From Oscillospiraceae bacterium (GTDB taxonomy: Bacteria; Bacillota; Clostridia; Oscillospirales; CAG-272): a DNA stretch of 36,929 nucleotides. The DNA lies in assembly GCA_015063725.1 (NCBI GenBank), contig SVTP01000026.1, forward strand, positions 1 to 36,929. The letters run 5' to 3'. The notes under the pieces are model-generated. The model was not told the DNA's origin, made no database searches, and worked only from the letters and a program-made list of their open reading frames with translations. The position numbers were made by a program, and so were the translations under genes. Each line of letters starts with the position of its first letter. Position 1 is the stretch's first letter. Shown here piece after piece: positions 7,911-17,475 of this stretch.

Positions 7911-8390
7911 ATGGTTCAAGTTACCGTGATTACCGTTGGCAATCTCAAGGAAGCCTATTGGCGAGATGCTATGGCGGAATATGAAAAACGTCTTGGTGCT
8001 TTTTGCAAGCCCGAGATCCTGCAACTGAAGGAAGCCAAGCTTTCGGACAACCCGAGCGAGGGCGAGATCAAAGCCGCTCTTGCCGACGAGGGCAAGCGGA
8101 TCCTTTCGGCAATTCCTCCACGTTCTTACAAAATTGCGATGTGCGTTGAGGGAAAGCAATTCTCCTCGGAGGAGCTTGCCACAAGGCTTGACGGCGTGCT
8201 TGCAAACACGGGCTCTTTGTGCCTGATCATTGGCTCTTCCTACGGGCTTTCGGATGAGGTCAAGTGCGCGTGCGATTTGCGCCTTTCGGTATCCAAATTG
8301 ACCTTTCCGCATCAAATGATGCGCGTGCTGCTTTTGGAAATGCTCTACCGTTGCTTTGGCATTCTCAAGGGCACGAAATATCATAAATAA
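7911..8390 (+). CDS. rlmH: 23S rRNA (pseudouridine1915-N3) methyltransferase
   Basis: A 159-residue SPOUT methyltransferase, exactly the usual length of RlmH, which methylates pseudouridine 1915 in helix 69 of 23S rRNA using SAM. The N terminus VTVITVGNLKEAYWRDAMAEY and the C-terminal trefoil-knot part (LCLIIGSSYGLSDEV, LSVSKLTFPHQMMRVLLLE) match the family. The ATG at 7911 is preceded by GGAG at a 6-base gap. An in-frame TTG at 7899 exists but would lack a ribosome site. Confidence 0.95.
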   Translation: MVQVTVITVGNLKEAYWRDAMAEYEKRLGAFCKPEILQLKEAKLSDNPSEGEIKAALADEGKRILSAIPPRSYKIAMCVEGKQFSSEELATRLDGVLANTGSLCLIIGSSYGLSDEVKCACDLRLSVSKLTFPHQMMRVLLLEMLYRCFGILKGTKYHK

Positions 8391-8414
8391 TAGATTTTTG
8401 AAGGAGACATTCTT

Positions 8415-9677
8415 ATGAAACAGATCTTCAAAAACAATACACAGCATCACGGCTCGCGGCTCCCCGGTATGGAGTCCTTGACCGAGCTTTACAAGGTGGG
8501 CTCGGGCCCTTCCAGCTCGCACACCATCGGCCCCGAGCGCGCCTGTCTGCTCGCACTCAAAAAGTTCCCTGCGGCTGATGAGTTCCGCGTAACGCTCTTT
8601 GGCTCTCTTGCCAAAACCGGCAAGGGACACGGCACCGACAACATCATTCGCAAAACGCTCTATCCCATGCCCTGCGAGATCATTTTCGACCCCGAAAACG
8701 AGGATATTCCCCACCCCAACACCATGGACGTCTCTGCTCTTTCCAAAGGTCACGAATTTGGTCGCTTGCGCATCTTAAGTGTGGGTGGCGGTCGTATTCA
8801 GGTGGACGGCGAGGCTGCGGAAGCGCCGAAGATCCACTACACGCTCAAGACATGGAAGGATATTCGCGAATACTGCGAAAAGAAGAACATTCGCCTGTGG
8901 CAGTTTGCCGAGGAGAATGAGGGCCCCGAATTTTGGCTCTATATGACCGACATGTGGGAGGCGATGAAGGCGTCGATCCGTCGCGGTCTCGAGGACGAGG
9001 GCGAACTCCCCGGTGGGCTTCATGTGCAAAAAAAGGCGAAGTATCTTTACTACCGTCGCTCACTTGGTGAGAGTGCCGAAACACGCGAAAACCGCTTGGT
9101 TTGCTCCTACGCCTTTGCTGTCAGTGAGCAGAATGCAGCGGGTGAGAAGATCGTCACCGCGCCAACCTGCGGAGCTTCGGGTGTGCTCCCTGCTGTCCTT
9201 TACTATGAGCAACACAAAAACGGATTTGCCGATTGGGAGGTCGTTCGCGCGCTTGCCGCGGGCGGCATCATTGGCAACTTGATAAAAACGAATGCATCTA
9301 TTTCGGGTGCAGAGTGCGGATGCCAAGCCGAGATCGGTACGGCGTGCGCTATGGCTGCGGCGGCTTTGGGTGAGTTATTCCAGCTCAGTCTTGACAAGAT
9401 CGAATACGCCGCCGAAATTGCGATTGAGCATCACTTGGGACTGACCTGCGACCCCATTTGCGGTCTTGTGCAGATCCCCTGCATTGAGCGAAATGCGGTT
9501 GCCGCAATGCGTGCCATCAATGCGGTCACACTTTCGGACTTCCTATCCGATACGCGAATGATCTCGTTTGACAAGGTCGTGCGCGCCATGATGGAAACCG
9601 GCCGCGATATGTCCGACCTCTACAAGGAAACCTCCGAGGGCGGACTTGCGACGCTGGGTGTGGAGAGGAAAGATTGA
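8415..9677 (+). CDS. sdaA: L-serine ammonia-lyase, iron-sulfur dependent, single chain
   Basis: A 420-residue enzyme that converts L-serine to pyruvate and ammonia with a [4Fe-4S] cluster. The beta domain is N-terminal (VGSGPSSSHTIGPERA, about 27-42), and the catalytic alpha domain follows with APTCGASGVLPAV and the cysteine-bearing SGAECGCQAEIGTACAMAAA and CDPICGLVQIPCIERNA. Both halves are fused as in E. coli SdaA, whereas many Firmicutes split them into SdaAA and SdaAB. It is slightly shorter than SdaA (454). Last gene of the operon, 24 bases after rlmH, with AAGGAGA before the ATG. No clear terminator follows; the prfB promoter begins about 30 bases later. Confidence 0.92.
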   Translation: MKQIFKNNTQHHGSRLPGMESLTELYKVGSGPSSSHTIGPERACLLALKKFPAADEFRVTLFGSLAKTGKGHGTDNIIRKTLYPMPCEIIFDPENEDIPHPNTMDVSALSKGHEFGRLRILSVGGGRIQVDGEAAEAPKIHYTLKTWKDIREYCEKKNIRLWQFAEENEGPEFWLYMTDMWEAMKASIRRGLEDEGELPGGLHVQKKAKYLYYRRSLGESAETRENRLVCSYAFAVSEQNAAGEKIVTAPTCGASGVLPAVLYYEQHKNGFADWEVVRALAAGGIIGNLIKTNASISGAECGCQAEIGTACAMAAAALGELFQLSLDKIEYAAEIAIEHHLGLTCDPICGLVQIPCIERNAVAAMRAINAVTLSDFLSDTRMISFDKVVRAMMETGRDMSDLYKETSEGGLATLGVERKD

Positions 9678-9706
9678 CAATTTTATCCGCTTTTTTTCAA
9701 AACCTC

Positions 9707-9736
9707 TTGAAACATCCCCCACTTTTGTGATATAAT
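9707..9736 (+). promoter_or_regulatory. Sigma-A promoter of prfB
   Basis: TTGAAA (9707-9712) and TATAAT (9731-9736) with an 18-bp spacer. A TTGACA also lies at 9674-9679 over the preceding stop codon, but it is too far from this -10. Confidence 0.7.
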
Positions 9737-9793
9737 AGTATAGATATAGAAAATTTTGAGACAAATTGCCCCTTGGGGCTTTGGAGGTAAAAA

Positions 9794-10903
9794 TTGATCG
9801 TTGCATTAGAAGATGCCAAGTATAAGCTGCTTGGTATGAGAGAGAGCATTGTGGAGCTTGGTTCCGCTTTGCGTATTGAAGAAACAAAAGAATTGCTGAA
9901 GGATCTGGAAGCACAGACACAAGCTCCCGATTTTTGGAACAGTGCTGAAAAATCGAGCAAGGTGCTGCAGACCATTAAGCAAGGTCAGGATAAAGTTGCC
10001 GGCTATGAAAAGCTCTGTGCGCGTCTTGAGGACGCCATCGCTTTGGCCGAGATGGCAATTGAAGAAAACGACGAGGGCTTTGTTGACGAAGTTCAGAGTG
10101 AGCTTGATGCCATTGTTGCCGAGGAAGAGAACCGCCGCATTGAGGTGCTTCTTTCCGGAGAGTACGACAAGAGCAACGCCATTGTTTCCTTCCACCCCGG
10201 TGCAGGTGGTACCGAGGCGCAGGACTGGGCGCAAATGCTTTACCGCATGATCACCCGTTGGGCAGAAAAGCGCGGCTTTAACGTCAAGCTGACCGACTGG
10301 CTCGACGGCGACGGTGCAGGCATTAAGAGTGCAACTGTGATGATCTCCGGTCTGAACGCTTACGGCTACCTCAAGAGCGAGAACGGTGTTCACCGCTTGG
10401 TACGCGTTTCTCCCTTTGACGCAAACGGTCGCCGTCAAACATCTTTTGCATCCATCGAAGTCATGCCCGAGTTTGAAAACCTTGATGCAGTTGTCATCCG
10501 CGAGGAAGACATTGAAGTTACCGCTCACCGCTCCAGCGGCGCGGGCGGTCAGCACATCAACAAGACCGACTCGGCTATCCGCATCGTTCACAAGCCTACG
10601 GGTATTGTGGTTGGTTGCCAGACCGAGCGCTCGCAGCTGCAAAACAAGGAAACTGCAATGCGTATGCTCAAATCCAAGCTCATGGAGATCAAAATCCAGG
10701 AGCGTCTTGACACCATTGAGGACATTCAGGGTGTGAAGAACAACATTGAGTGGGGCTCGCAAATTCGTTCCTACGTCTTTATGCCCTACACCCTTGTTAC
10801 CGACAAGCGCACAGGATATGAGACGGGTAACATTCAAGCCGTTATGGACGGTGACCTTGACGGATTTATCAACGCATATCTCAAACACACAGCAGGAAAA
10901 TAA
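9794..10903 (+). CDS. prfB: Peptide chain release factor 2
   Basis: RF2 recognises UGA and UAA and triggers release of the finished peptide. The 369-residue product has the SPF recognition tripeptide (RVSPFDANGRRQTSF) and the catalytic GGQ in RSSGAGGQHINKTDSA. The start is TTG at 9794, 6 bases after GGAGG. Many bacterial prfB genes need a programmed +1 frameshift at an in-frame UGA near codon 25. Here the frame is continuous and the site reads GCTTTGCGT, so that autoregulation is absent. A small membrane-protein gene follows 15 bases downstream. Confidence 0.95.
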   Translation: MIVALEDAKYKLLGMRESIVELGSALRIEETKELLKDLEAQTQAPDFWNSAEKSSKVLQTIKQGQDKVAGYEKLCARLEDAIALAEMAIEENDEGFVDEVQSELDAIVAEEENRRIEVLLSGEYDKSNAIVSFHPGAGGTEAQDWAQMLYRMITRWAEKRGFNVKLTDWLDGDGAGIKSATVMISGLNAYGYLKSENGVHRLVRVSPFDANGRRQTSFASIEVMPEFENLDAVVIREEDIEVTAHRSSGAGGQHINKTDSAIRIVHKPTGIVVGCQTERSQLQNKETAMRMLKSKLMEIKIQERLDTIEDIQGVKNNIEWGSQIRSYVFMPYTLVTDKRTGYETGNIQAVMDGDLDGFINAYLKHTAGK

Positions 10904-10918
10904 AAAAGGAGAACGACT

Positions 10919-11200
10919 ATGAACATCAATAAGATCATTTTTTCTTTGGCAAGCGTAACCGCCGTTGCCGCTTCGGCTATGGCTGTGATCGACTATAAGC
11001 GCCGCGTCGACTGCAGACAGATTGCAGATCCCCCCGTGGGCAAATTGTTATTTACCGTTGCCACTGCCTTTGGCGGCGTGTTCTTGGCAAACATTGCAAA
11101 TCAGCTCGACGAAACCAAGCATCCCGAGCGCGCAGAAAAGCTGCAAAAGGCAGACGATGCGCTGACTGCTCTTGTGGCTCCTAAGGAAGAAAATCAATAA
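10919..11200 (+). CDS. Small hydrophobic protein of unknown function
   Basis: I do not recognise this 93-residue protein. It has an N-terminal hydrophobic helix (about 5-24, ISLASV...AMAVIDY), a second hydrophobic stretch (about 42-60, LLFTVATAFGGVFLANIA) and a charged helical tail rich in Lys, Glu and Asp. It follows prfB by 15 bases with AAAAGGAG before the ATG, and a strong terminator follows, so it shares the prfB transcript. Two membrane segments or one signal-anchor are possible. Confidence 0.7.
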   Translation: MNINKIIFSLASVTAVAASAMAVIDYKRRVDCRQIADPPVGKLLFTVATAFGGVFLANIANQLDETKHPERAEKLQKADDALTALVAPKEENQ

Positions 11201-11209
11201 AGAGAACAT

Positions 11210-11244
11210 GGGGGACTTCTTGATGAAAGTCCCCCTTCTTTTTT
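11210..11244 (+). terminator. Terminator of the prfB transcript
   Basis: The 9-bp stem GGGGGACTT / AAGTCCCCC (11210-11218 and 11227-11235) has an 8-base loop and is followed by TTCTTTTTT. Confidence 0.85.
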
Positions 11245-11263
11245 CAAAAAAAGCAATAAAATA

Positions 11264-11292
11264 TTGACTTTTCATTTCTTTTATGATATAAT
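11264..11292 (+). promoter_or_regulatory. Sigma-A promoter of the DUF512-der-obg-ppa operon
   Basis: TTGACT (11264-11269) and TATAAT (11287-11292) with a 17-bp spacer, about 50 bases before the first start codon. Confidence 0.8.
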
Positions 11293-11342
11293 AAGACGTT
11301 AAATTATGCGCTATTGAGACTTTTTGGAAAGGAGAGGTGAAA

Positions 11343-12659
11343 ATGGTAAAGATTTTGGCGGTTTTGCCGCGCAGTATTGCCGCAAAAGCCGGTATTCACG
11401 GTGGTGACGTGCTTGTCTCCATCAATCAAAATGAAATACGCGACGTGCTCGATTACCGTTTTTATCTCACCGATACAAACGTTTCCGTCACGCTTATGCG
11501 CGGTGAGGAGCCCTACACCGTACACATCAACAAGGGCGAGTATGACGACATTGGCTTGGAATTTGAAACGCCCTTGATGGACAAAAAGCACACCTGCCAA
11601 AACGGTTGCGTGTTCTGCTTTATTGACCAGCTGCCGCCCGGCATGCGCGAGTCTCTTTATTTTAAGGATGACGACGACCGCCTCTCCTTTTTGCACGGCA
11701 ACTACGTTACCCTGACAAACCTCAAGGATGCCGACATTGACCGCATCATCAAGATGCATATCTCCCCCGTCAACGTCTCGGTGCACACCACCAACCCCGA
11801 TTTGCGTGTGAAAATGATGAAAAACAAGCACGCGGGAGAGGTGCTTTCCTACCTTGGTCGCATGGCGGATGCAGGCATTGCGCTCTGCACGCAGATCGTG
11901 CTGTGCAAGGGGCTCAACGACGGTGCCGAGCTTGACCGCACGATGCACGATCTTATCGAATATCATCCGTCTTTGCGCTCTTGCGCGATCGTGCCCGTAG
12001 GGTTGACCAAGTACCGCGAAAAGCTCTATCCCTTGGAAGCATTCTCCCCCGAGGAGTGTGCGGCGGTGATCGAGCAGGTCAACGCCTTTGGCGAGGAATG
12101 CCTGCAAAAGTTTGGCACACGCATTTTTTACTGCTCGGATGAGTTTTACGTGCGTGCAGGACTTCCCCTGCCCCCCGAGGAATATTACGAGGATTACTCC
12201 CAAATTGAGAACGGCGTTGGTATGCTGACCTCAATGAAGTCGGAATTTGATTTTGAATTGGATTATCTCGACGAGCTTCTTGACGGCTTCCACGCTCCGC
12301 GCACCGTATCGGTTGCAACGGGCATAGCGGCACACGAGCACATCTCCTCTTTGGCAAAAGAGCTGATGGCGCGCGTGGATGGGCTGACAGTAAACGTTTA
12401 CCCCATTGTCAACAACTTTTTCGGCCCCAGCGTAACCGTTGCGGGATTACTCACCGGCACTGACGTAGTCGAGCAGCTTTCGGGCAAGGATTTGGGCGAC
12501 GAGCTTCTCTTCCCCGCGGTGATGCTGCGCGCAGATGGCGACGTCTTTTTGGACGATATGACGCCTGCTGAACTCTCGGAGCGTCTTGGCGTGCCCGTTT
12601 GCCCCTCGGAAAACGACGGTGCAAAATTGATTGCCGCTCTGCTTGGGGTTGGCGAATGA
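11343..12659 (+). CDS. DUF512 protein with PDZ-like and radical-SAM-like regions
   Basis: A 438-residue protein of the family that lies next to der in many Firmicutes. The N terminus is PDZ-like (VLPRSIAAKAGIHGGDVLVSINQ). It is followed by a radical-SAM-type cluster, CQNGCVFCFIDQLP (Cys spacing Cx3Cx2C), and then a TIM-barrel region and the DUF512 domain toward the C terminus. It probably binds a [4Fe-4S] cluster and SAM. The true reaction is unknown. The ATG at 11343 sits 8 bases after AAAGGAGAGG; a GTG two codons earlier overlaps that site and is less likely. The next gene, der, begins 50 bases later. Confidence 0.88.
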   Translation: MVKILAVLPRSIAAKAGIHGGDVLVSINQNEIRDVLDYRFYLTDTNVSVTLMRGEEPYTVHINKGEYDDIGLEFETPLMDKKHTCQNGCVFCFIDQLPPGMRESLYFKDDDDRLSFLHGNYVTLTNLKDADIDRIIKMHISPVNVSVHTTNPDLRVKMMKNKHAGEVLSYLGRMADAGIALCTQIVLCKGLNDGAELDRTMHDLIEYHPSLRSCAIVPVGLTKYREKLYPLEAFSPEECAAVIEQVNAFGEECLQKFGTRIFYCSDEFYVRAGLPLPPEEYYEDYSQIENGVGMLTSMKSEFDFELDYLDELLDGFHAPRTVSVATGIAAHEHISSLAKELMARVDGLTVNVYPIVNNFFGPSVTVAGLLTGTDVVEQLSGKDLGDELLFPAVMLRADGDVFLDDMTPAELSERLGVPVCPSENDGAKLIAALLGVGE

Positions 12660-12709
12660 CGGACAGAAAAAGCGGACAAACTGTTTTTTAGTGGAAAGGA
12701 CATAGATTT

Positions 12710-14044
12710 ATGGCAAAACCGATTATTGCGATTGTCGGACGCCCCAACGTTGGCAAAAGCACTTTATTTAATAAACTCATCGGCGAGCGCCGCTCCATTG
12801 TTGAGGACACCCCCGGTGTCACGCGCGACCGCATCTACGGTGAGACCGAATGGCGCGGCAAGCGCATGATTTTGATCGACACGGGCGGAATTGAGCCCAA
12901 GACCGACAACCTGATACTCAAGCAGATGCGTCAGCAGGCACAAATGGCGATTGACACCGCCGACGTCATCATTTTTATGTGTGACGTGCGCACGGGACTG
13001 ACCGCCAACGACCGCGACATTGCTGTCATGCTCAAAAAGAGCGGCAAGCCCATTGTTCCCTGCATCAACAAGTGCGATAGCATCGGCTCTCCCCCTATGG
13101 AGTTTTACGAGTTCTACGAGTTTGGCTTTGACGAGGATCCCATCAGTGTTTCTTCCATTCACGGCAGCGGCTCGGGTGATCTTCTCGACGCTTGCCTGCG
13201 CTATCTTGACGATTGGCAGGACACAATGGAAGAAGACGACAGCATTAAGGTTGCTGTTATCGGCAAGCCGAACGCGGGCAAATCCTCTATCATCAACCGC
13301 CTCATTGGCGAGGAACGTCTCATCGTTTCGGACATGGCAGGTACTACGCGCGATGCTGTAGATACACAATTGGAAAACGAATACGGCAAGTTCACTTTTA
13401 TTGATACCGCCGGTATTCGCCGCCAGTCCAAAATTGACGACAAGATTGAGCATTTCAGCGTTTTGCGCGCACACATGGCGGTAGAACGCGCACAGGTATG
13501 TCTTTTGATGATCGATGCCTCCACCGGCATTACCGATCAGGACACAAAAATTGCAGGCATTGCACACGAGGCAGGCAAAGCCGTCATTATTGTTGTGAAC
13601 AAGTGGGATCTGATTGAAAAGGACAACTCCACGGTCAACGAGTTTAACAACAAGATCCGCACCGAGCTTGCCTATATGCCCTATGCTCCCATCCTCTATA
13701 TCTCGGCAAAGACCGGTCAGAGAGTGACCAATCTGTTTGAGCGCATTGTTTACGTTTACGGTCAGTCGGTTATGCGCGTGACGACGGGTATGCTCAACGA
13801 CGTGCTGGGTGACGCGATGATCCGCGTTCAGCCTCCGTCCGACAAGGGACGCCGTCTCAAGATCTACTATATGACACAGATCGCGACTGCTCCCCCCACC
13901 TTTGTCATCTTTTGTAACAATATTCAGCTCTTCCACTTCTCCTATCAGCGCTATATTGAAAACTGCCTGCGCGAGACCTTTGGTTTTATGGGCACGCCCA
14001 TCAAGCTCATCATTCGCATGAAGGGCGACGAGACGGATAAGTAA
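12710..14044 (+). CDS. der: Ribosome-assembly GTPase Der (EngA)
   Basis: Der is an essential double GTPase for 50S subunit maturation. The 444 residues hold G domain 1 (P-loop GRPNVGKST at 10-18, DTGG, NKCD at 120-123), G domain 2 (GKPNAGKSS at 185-193, DTAGI, NKWD) and a C-terminal KH-like domain that binds rRNA. Length is typical. GGAAAGGA precedes the ATG. Expressed with obg, another ribosome GTPase, 36 bases downstream. Confidence 0.97.
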   Translation: MAKPIIAIVGRPNVGKSTLFNKLIGERRSIVEDTPGVTRDRIYGETEWRGKRMILIDTGGIEPKTDNLILKQMRQQAQMAIDTADVIIFMCDVRTGLTANDRDIAVMLKKSGKPIVPCINKCDSIGSPPMEFYEFYEFGFDEDPISVSSIHGSGSGDLLDACLRYLDDWQDTMEEDDSIKVAVIGKPNAGKSSIINRLIGEERLIVSDMAGTTRDAVDTQLENEYGKFTFIDTAGIRRQSKIDDKIEHFSVLRAHMAVERAQVCLLMIDASTGITDQDTKIAGIAHEAGKAVIIVVNKWDLIEKDNSTVNEFNNKIRTELAYMPYAPILYISAKTGQRVTNLFERIVYVYGQSVMRVTTGMLNDVLGDAMIRVQPPSDKGRRLKIYYMTQIATAPPTFVIFCNNIQLFHFSYQRYIENCLRETFGFMGTPIKLIIRMKGDETDK

Positions 14045-15361
<1,317 letters not shown>

Positions 15362-15373
15362 GGAGAATACAAT

Positions 15374-15907
15374 ATGAACGTTTGGCACGATATCCCGCCC
15401 GCATACATCAAGCCTGACGATTTTGCGGCAATTATTGAGATCCCCAAGGGAAGCAAGTGCAAATACGAATTGGATAAGTCGACGGGGCTACTCAAATTGG
15501 ACCGTATTTTATATACGTCCACGCACTACCCTGCCAACTACGGCTTTATTCCCCGTACCTATGCCGATGACGGCGACCCGCTTGACGTGCTGGTGCTTTG
15601 CTCCGAGGCGATCTATCCCATGACCATGATGCGAGTGTATCCCATTGGTGTGATGCGTATGTTAGACGGCGGCAAGATGGATGACAAGATCATCGCCGTT
15701 CCCGTATCCGATCCCACCTACGCCGGCATTGACTCGATCGACAGTCTCCCTGCGCACATCTTTGACGAGATGATGCACTTCTTTAGCGTTTACAAGCAGC
15801 TGGAGAACAAGGAGACCGCTGTCAAGTCTCTCTTCGGTCGCAAAAAAGCCGAGGAAATTATCGCCGAGGCGATTGAATTTTACAAGGAAACGTTTGAAAA
15901 AGAATAA
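15374..15907 (+). CDS. ppa: Family I inorganic pyrophosphatase
   Basis: A 177-residue soluble enzyme that hydrolyses pyrophosphate to phosphate and drives biosynthetic reactions. The metal-binding signature [11 protein letters not shown] is at 65-75, preceded by [13 protein letters not shown], and IAVPVSDP follows. This is the Mg-dependent family I type, whereas many Firmicutes have the Mn-dependent family II enzyme. Starts 12 bases after obg with AAGGAGAA before the ATG; last gene of the operon. Confidence 0.95.
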   Translation: MNVWHDIPPAYIKPDDFAAIIEIPKGSKCKYELDKSTGLLKLDRILYTSTHYPANYGFIPRTYADDGDPLDVLVLCSEAIYPMTMMRVYPIGVMRMLDGGKMDDKIIAVPVSDPTYAGIDSIDSLPAHIFDEMMHFFSVYKQLENKETAVKSLFGRKKAEEIIAEAIEFYKETFEKE

Positions 15908-15913
15908 CGGATA

Positions 15914-15951
15914 AAAAATCGCCTACGACAGTGTCGTGGGCGATTTTTCTT
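15914..15951 (+). terminator. Terminator of the ppa operon
   Basis: A 16-bp imperfect stem (AAAAATCGCC TACGAC / GTCGTG GGCGATTTTT) with a 3-base loop, followed by CTTGTT. The A and T runs make it potentially bidirectional. Confidence 0.85.
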
Positions 15952-15965
15952 GTTCAAAACATATA

Positions 15966-15994
15966 CCCCCGACAAGTATTGCACCTGTCGGGGG
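15966..15994 (-). terminator. Terminator of the XRE regulator gene
   Basis: The stem CCCCCGACA / TGTCGGGGG (15966-15974 and 15986-15994) has an 11-base loop and lies 7 bases beyond the minus-strand stop codon. The minus-strand tail is TATATGTTTT. Confidence 0.7.
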
Positions 15995-16001
15995 ATTCCT
16001 A

Positions 16002-17081
16002 TTACTCTTTTTCAGCGTGTTTTTCGAGGTCAGCAATAATCTTCTTGAATCTTTCTTCGTTTCTCACAAAATCAAATTTGCCATGTTCTAACGCTTTTAA
16101 TCTAAGATTACAAGCATTACCCTTATAATTTTTAGAAGTATTTGCTTTTGTATGCTTCATACGATTTACCATTGGTGCTGTGTAATTCATATCTTTTAAA
16201 TTTGCCTCGATAATCGCATACCGACAGCTTTCTTCAAGTGCTTTCAAAGTGTTCTCTACATCCTTCAGCTCTGCATACTCCCAAGCAATGTGTAGATAGT
16301 AATAAGAAATATCAAAAGCATAAAAACCAACATTATCGTCTGAGTACAGTCGTTTAAGAATATCGATTGCGAAGGTAAAGGCTTCAATAGCTTCCTGATG
16401 CGAAAAATGTGTTTTTGAAATCATACTTGATGCCGTCATCGCAGCCGTATGAATTAAAGACATCATATAGCTTTGGCAAGCCTTAACACCTTCTTCTCCG
16501 TCGAGAATCGTGGTTCTTAGATCCTCCCTTGTTATATGGAACGTTCCACTCATATCGGCATAATATAGCGCTTTTTCTTTATCGATATTATCGTAGGTAT
16601 AGCACAAACATTGTACCGCATTTTCTCTTTGACGAGTGTCCGTAGATCTCTGCAAAAGCTCCTCACCAAGAGCGATGATGCGCTCTGCTTCGGCTTTAGG
16701 GCAAGGATATACCGCATCTCTATTGATTGCATACATAAGACCTTCGATAACGCGGCAATCCTTCGGAAATTCAGAATATGCCTTTTCCCAAATTTCAAGG
16801 TTCTTTTGATTTTCACCATTCTGACAGCAAATTTTACTTTGCCGCTGATATTCACAAATCGCTTCTTCCACTTTTACTTGATCTACACAAAGCAATTCAT
16901 CAACAGTCACATCAAAATAAAACGCGATTTTAGGTAGCAAAGTAATATCCGGAAAACCTTCTCCACGTTCCCACTTTCCGACGGATTGCGGTGTGATTCC
17001 AAGATGATTGGCAAGTGCTTCTTGGGTAATATTTTTTTGTTGTCTTAATGAACGTAATTTTTCTTTTAAGTTGATTTCCAT
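16002..17081 (-). CDS. XRE-family regulator with TPR-like C-terminal region
   Basis: A 359-residue DNA-binding regulator. Residues 1-65 are a Cro/C1-type helix-turn-helix (LRSLRQQKNITQEALANHLGITPQSVGKWERGEG is its core region). The rest is helical with repeated aromatic and Ala/Leu patterns resembling TPRs, as in peptide- or ligand-sensing XRE-TPR regulators of Clostridia. Monocistronic, with promoter TTGAAA-17-TATACT and a perfect palindrome between promoter and ribosome site that suggests autorepression. Its target is unknown. It lies divergent from the phage packaging genes, about 460 bp away, so control of that island is possible but unproven. Its codon use is more AT-rich than its neighbours, so it may be acquired. 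Confidence 0.82.
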   Translation of the reverse strand: MEINLKEKLRSLRQQKNITQEALANHLGITPQSVGKWERGEGFPDITLLPKIAFYFDVTVDELLCVDQVKVEEAICEYQRQSKICCQNGENQKNLEIWEKAYSEFPKDCRVIEGLMYAINRDAVYPCPKAEAERIIALGEELLQRSTDTRQRENAVQCLCYTYDNIDKEKALYYADMSGTFHITREDLRTTILDGEEGVKACQSYMMSLIHTAAMTASSMISKTHFSHQEAIEAFTFAIDILKRLYSDDNVGFYAFDISYYYLHIAWEYAELKDVENTLKALEESCRYAIIEANLKDMNYTAPMVNRMKHTKANTSKNYKGNACNLRLKALEHGKFDFVRNEERFKKIIADLEKHAEKE

Positions 17082-17107
17082 AAATTCAATCCACCTTTGC
17101 TTTAATT

Positions 17108-17121
17108 GATAAGCGCTTATC
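17108..17121. promoter_or_regulatory. Palindromic operator candidate
   Basis: GATAAGCGCTTATC is a perfect 14-bp palindrome just downstream of the -10 of the XRE promoter, roughly at +5 to +20, a position where a bound repressor blocks transcription. I infer that the XRE protein binds it. Confidence 0.6.
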
Positions 17122-17129
17122 TTGACTAT

Positions 17130-17158
17130 AGTATAGCAAATTTTTATGACTATTTCAA
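17130..17158 (-). promoter_or_regulatory. Sigma-A promoter of the XRE gene
   Basis: On the minus strand TTGAAA (17158-17153) and TATACT (17135-17130) are spaced by 17 bp. The ribosome site AAAGGTGG lies before the ATG at 17081. Confidence 0.75.
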
Positions 17159-17244
17159 GAACCGCAAAGTTTATTTACGGGCGGATTTAACAACCGTTAG
17201 TTGTTTTTAAATTTATAAACAAGAAAACCAAAACTATTCGCTTT

Positions 17245-17271
17245 CCTCGCAAAAATTTGCGGGGCTTTTTT
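17245..17271 (+). terminator. Plus-strand terminator with no visible gene
   Basis: The 9-bp stem CCTCGCAAA / TTTGCGGGG (one G-T pair, 2-base loop) is followed by CTTTTTTAG. No plus-strand gene ends here. It may insulate the island from antisense transcription out of the XRE region or be a relic of a lost gene. Confidence 0.6.
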
Positions 17272-17279
17272 AGTTTAGC

Positions 17280-17425
17280 GTTATGAGACGCGTCTACGCG
17301 TCGTTATGAGTTTGCTACGCAAACGTTATGATATGATTGCCTACACAACTCAACTTGGGCGTAGCCCAATCATAACGATGCGAAGCATCTCATCACTCAT
17401 AACTTGTCCGCAGGGCAATCATAAC
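17280..17425. repeat. Inverted array of GTTATGA heptamers with hairpins
   Basis: Three GTTATGA copies (17280, 17303 and 17325) are followed by three TCATAAC copies (17370, 17397 and 17419), with spacings of 23, 22, then 27 and 22 bp. Between them sit short palindromes: GACGCGTCTACGCGTC, TTTGCTACGCAAA, TTGGGCGTAGCCCAA and GATGCGAAGCATC. This is not a CRISPR array, because repeats are short and the spacers are themselves palindromic. It is probably a dispersed structured repeat. Other functions such as a recombination or protein-binding site are open. Confidence 0.65.
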
Positions 17426-17426
17426 T

Positions 17427-17475
17427 GTGCCACATAATGTGGCACAACATGGCACACATTGTCATCTTTTGGCAC
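17427..17475. promoter_or_regulatory. Phased TGGCAC repeat cluster upstream of the small terminase gene
   Basis: GTGCCACAT-A-ATGTGGCAC (17427-17445) is a perfect palindrome. Direct TGGCAC copies follow at 17440, 17450 and 17470, that is, 10 and 20 bp apart or one and two helical turns. It ends about 65 bp before the small terminase start. Candidate roles are an operator or a phage packaging recognition (pac) site. The rest of 17082-17541 holds the XRE promoter, a terminator and the GTTATGA array; no gene is seen. Confidence 0.45.

Noticed and set aside
9806-10888. 360-codon minus-strand open frame opposite prfB
   Set aside because: It is a shadow of the highly conserved prfB gene; no promoter or ribosome site supports it.
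17280-17425. CRISPR array
   Set aside because: The repeated units are only 7 bases, change orientation midway, and the spacers are themselves palindromic; no cas genes are present.
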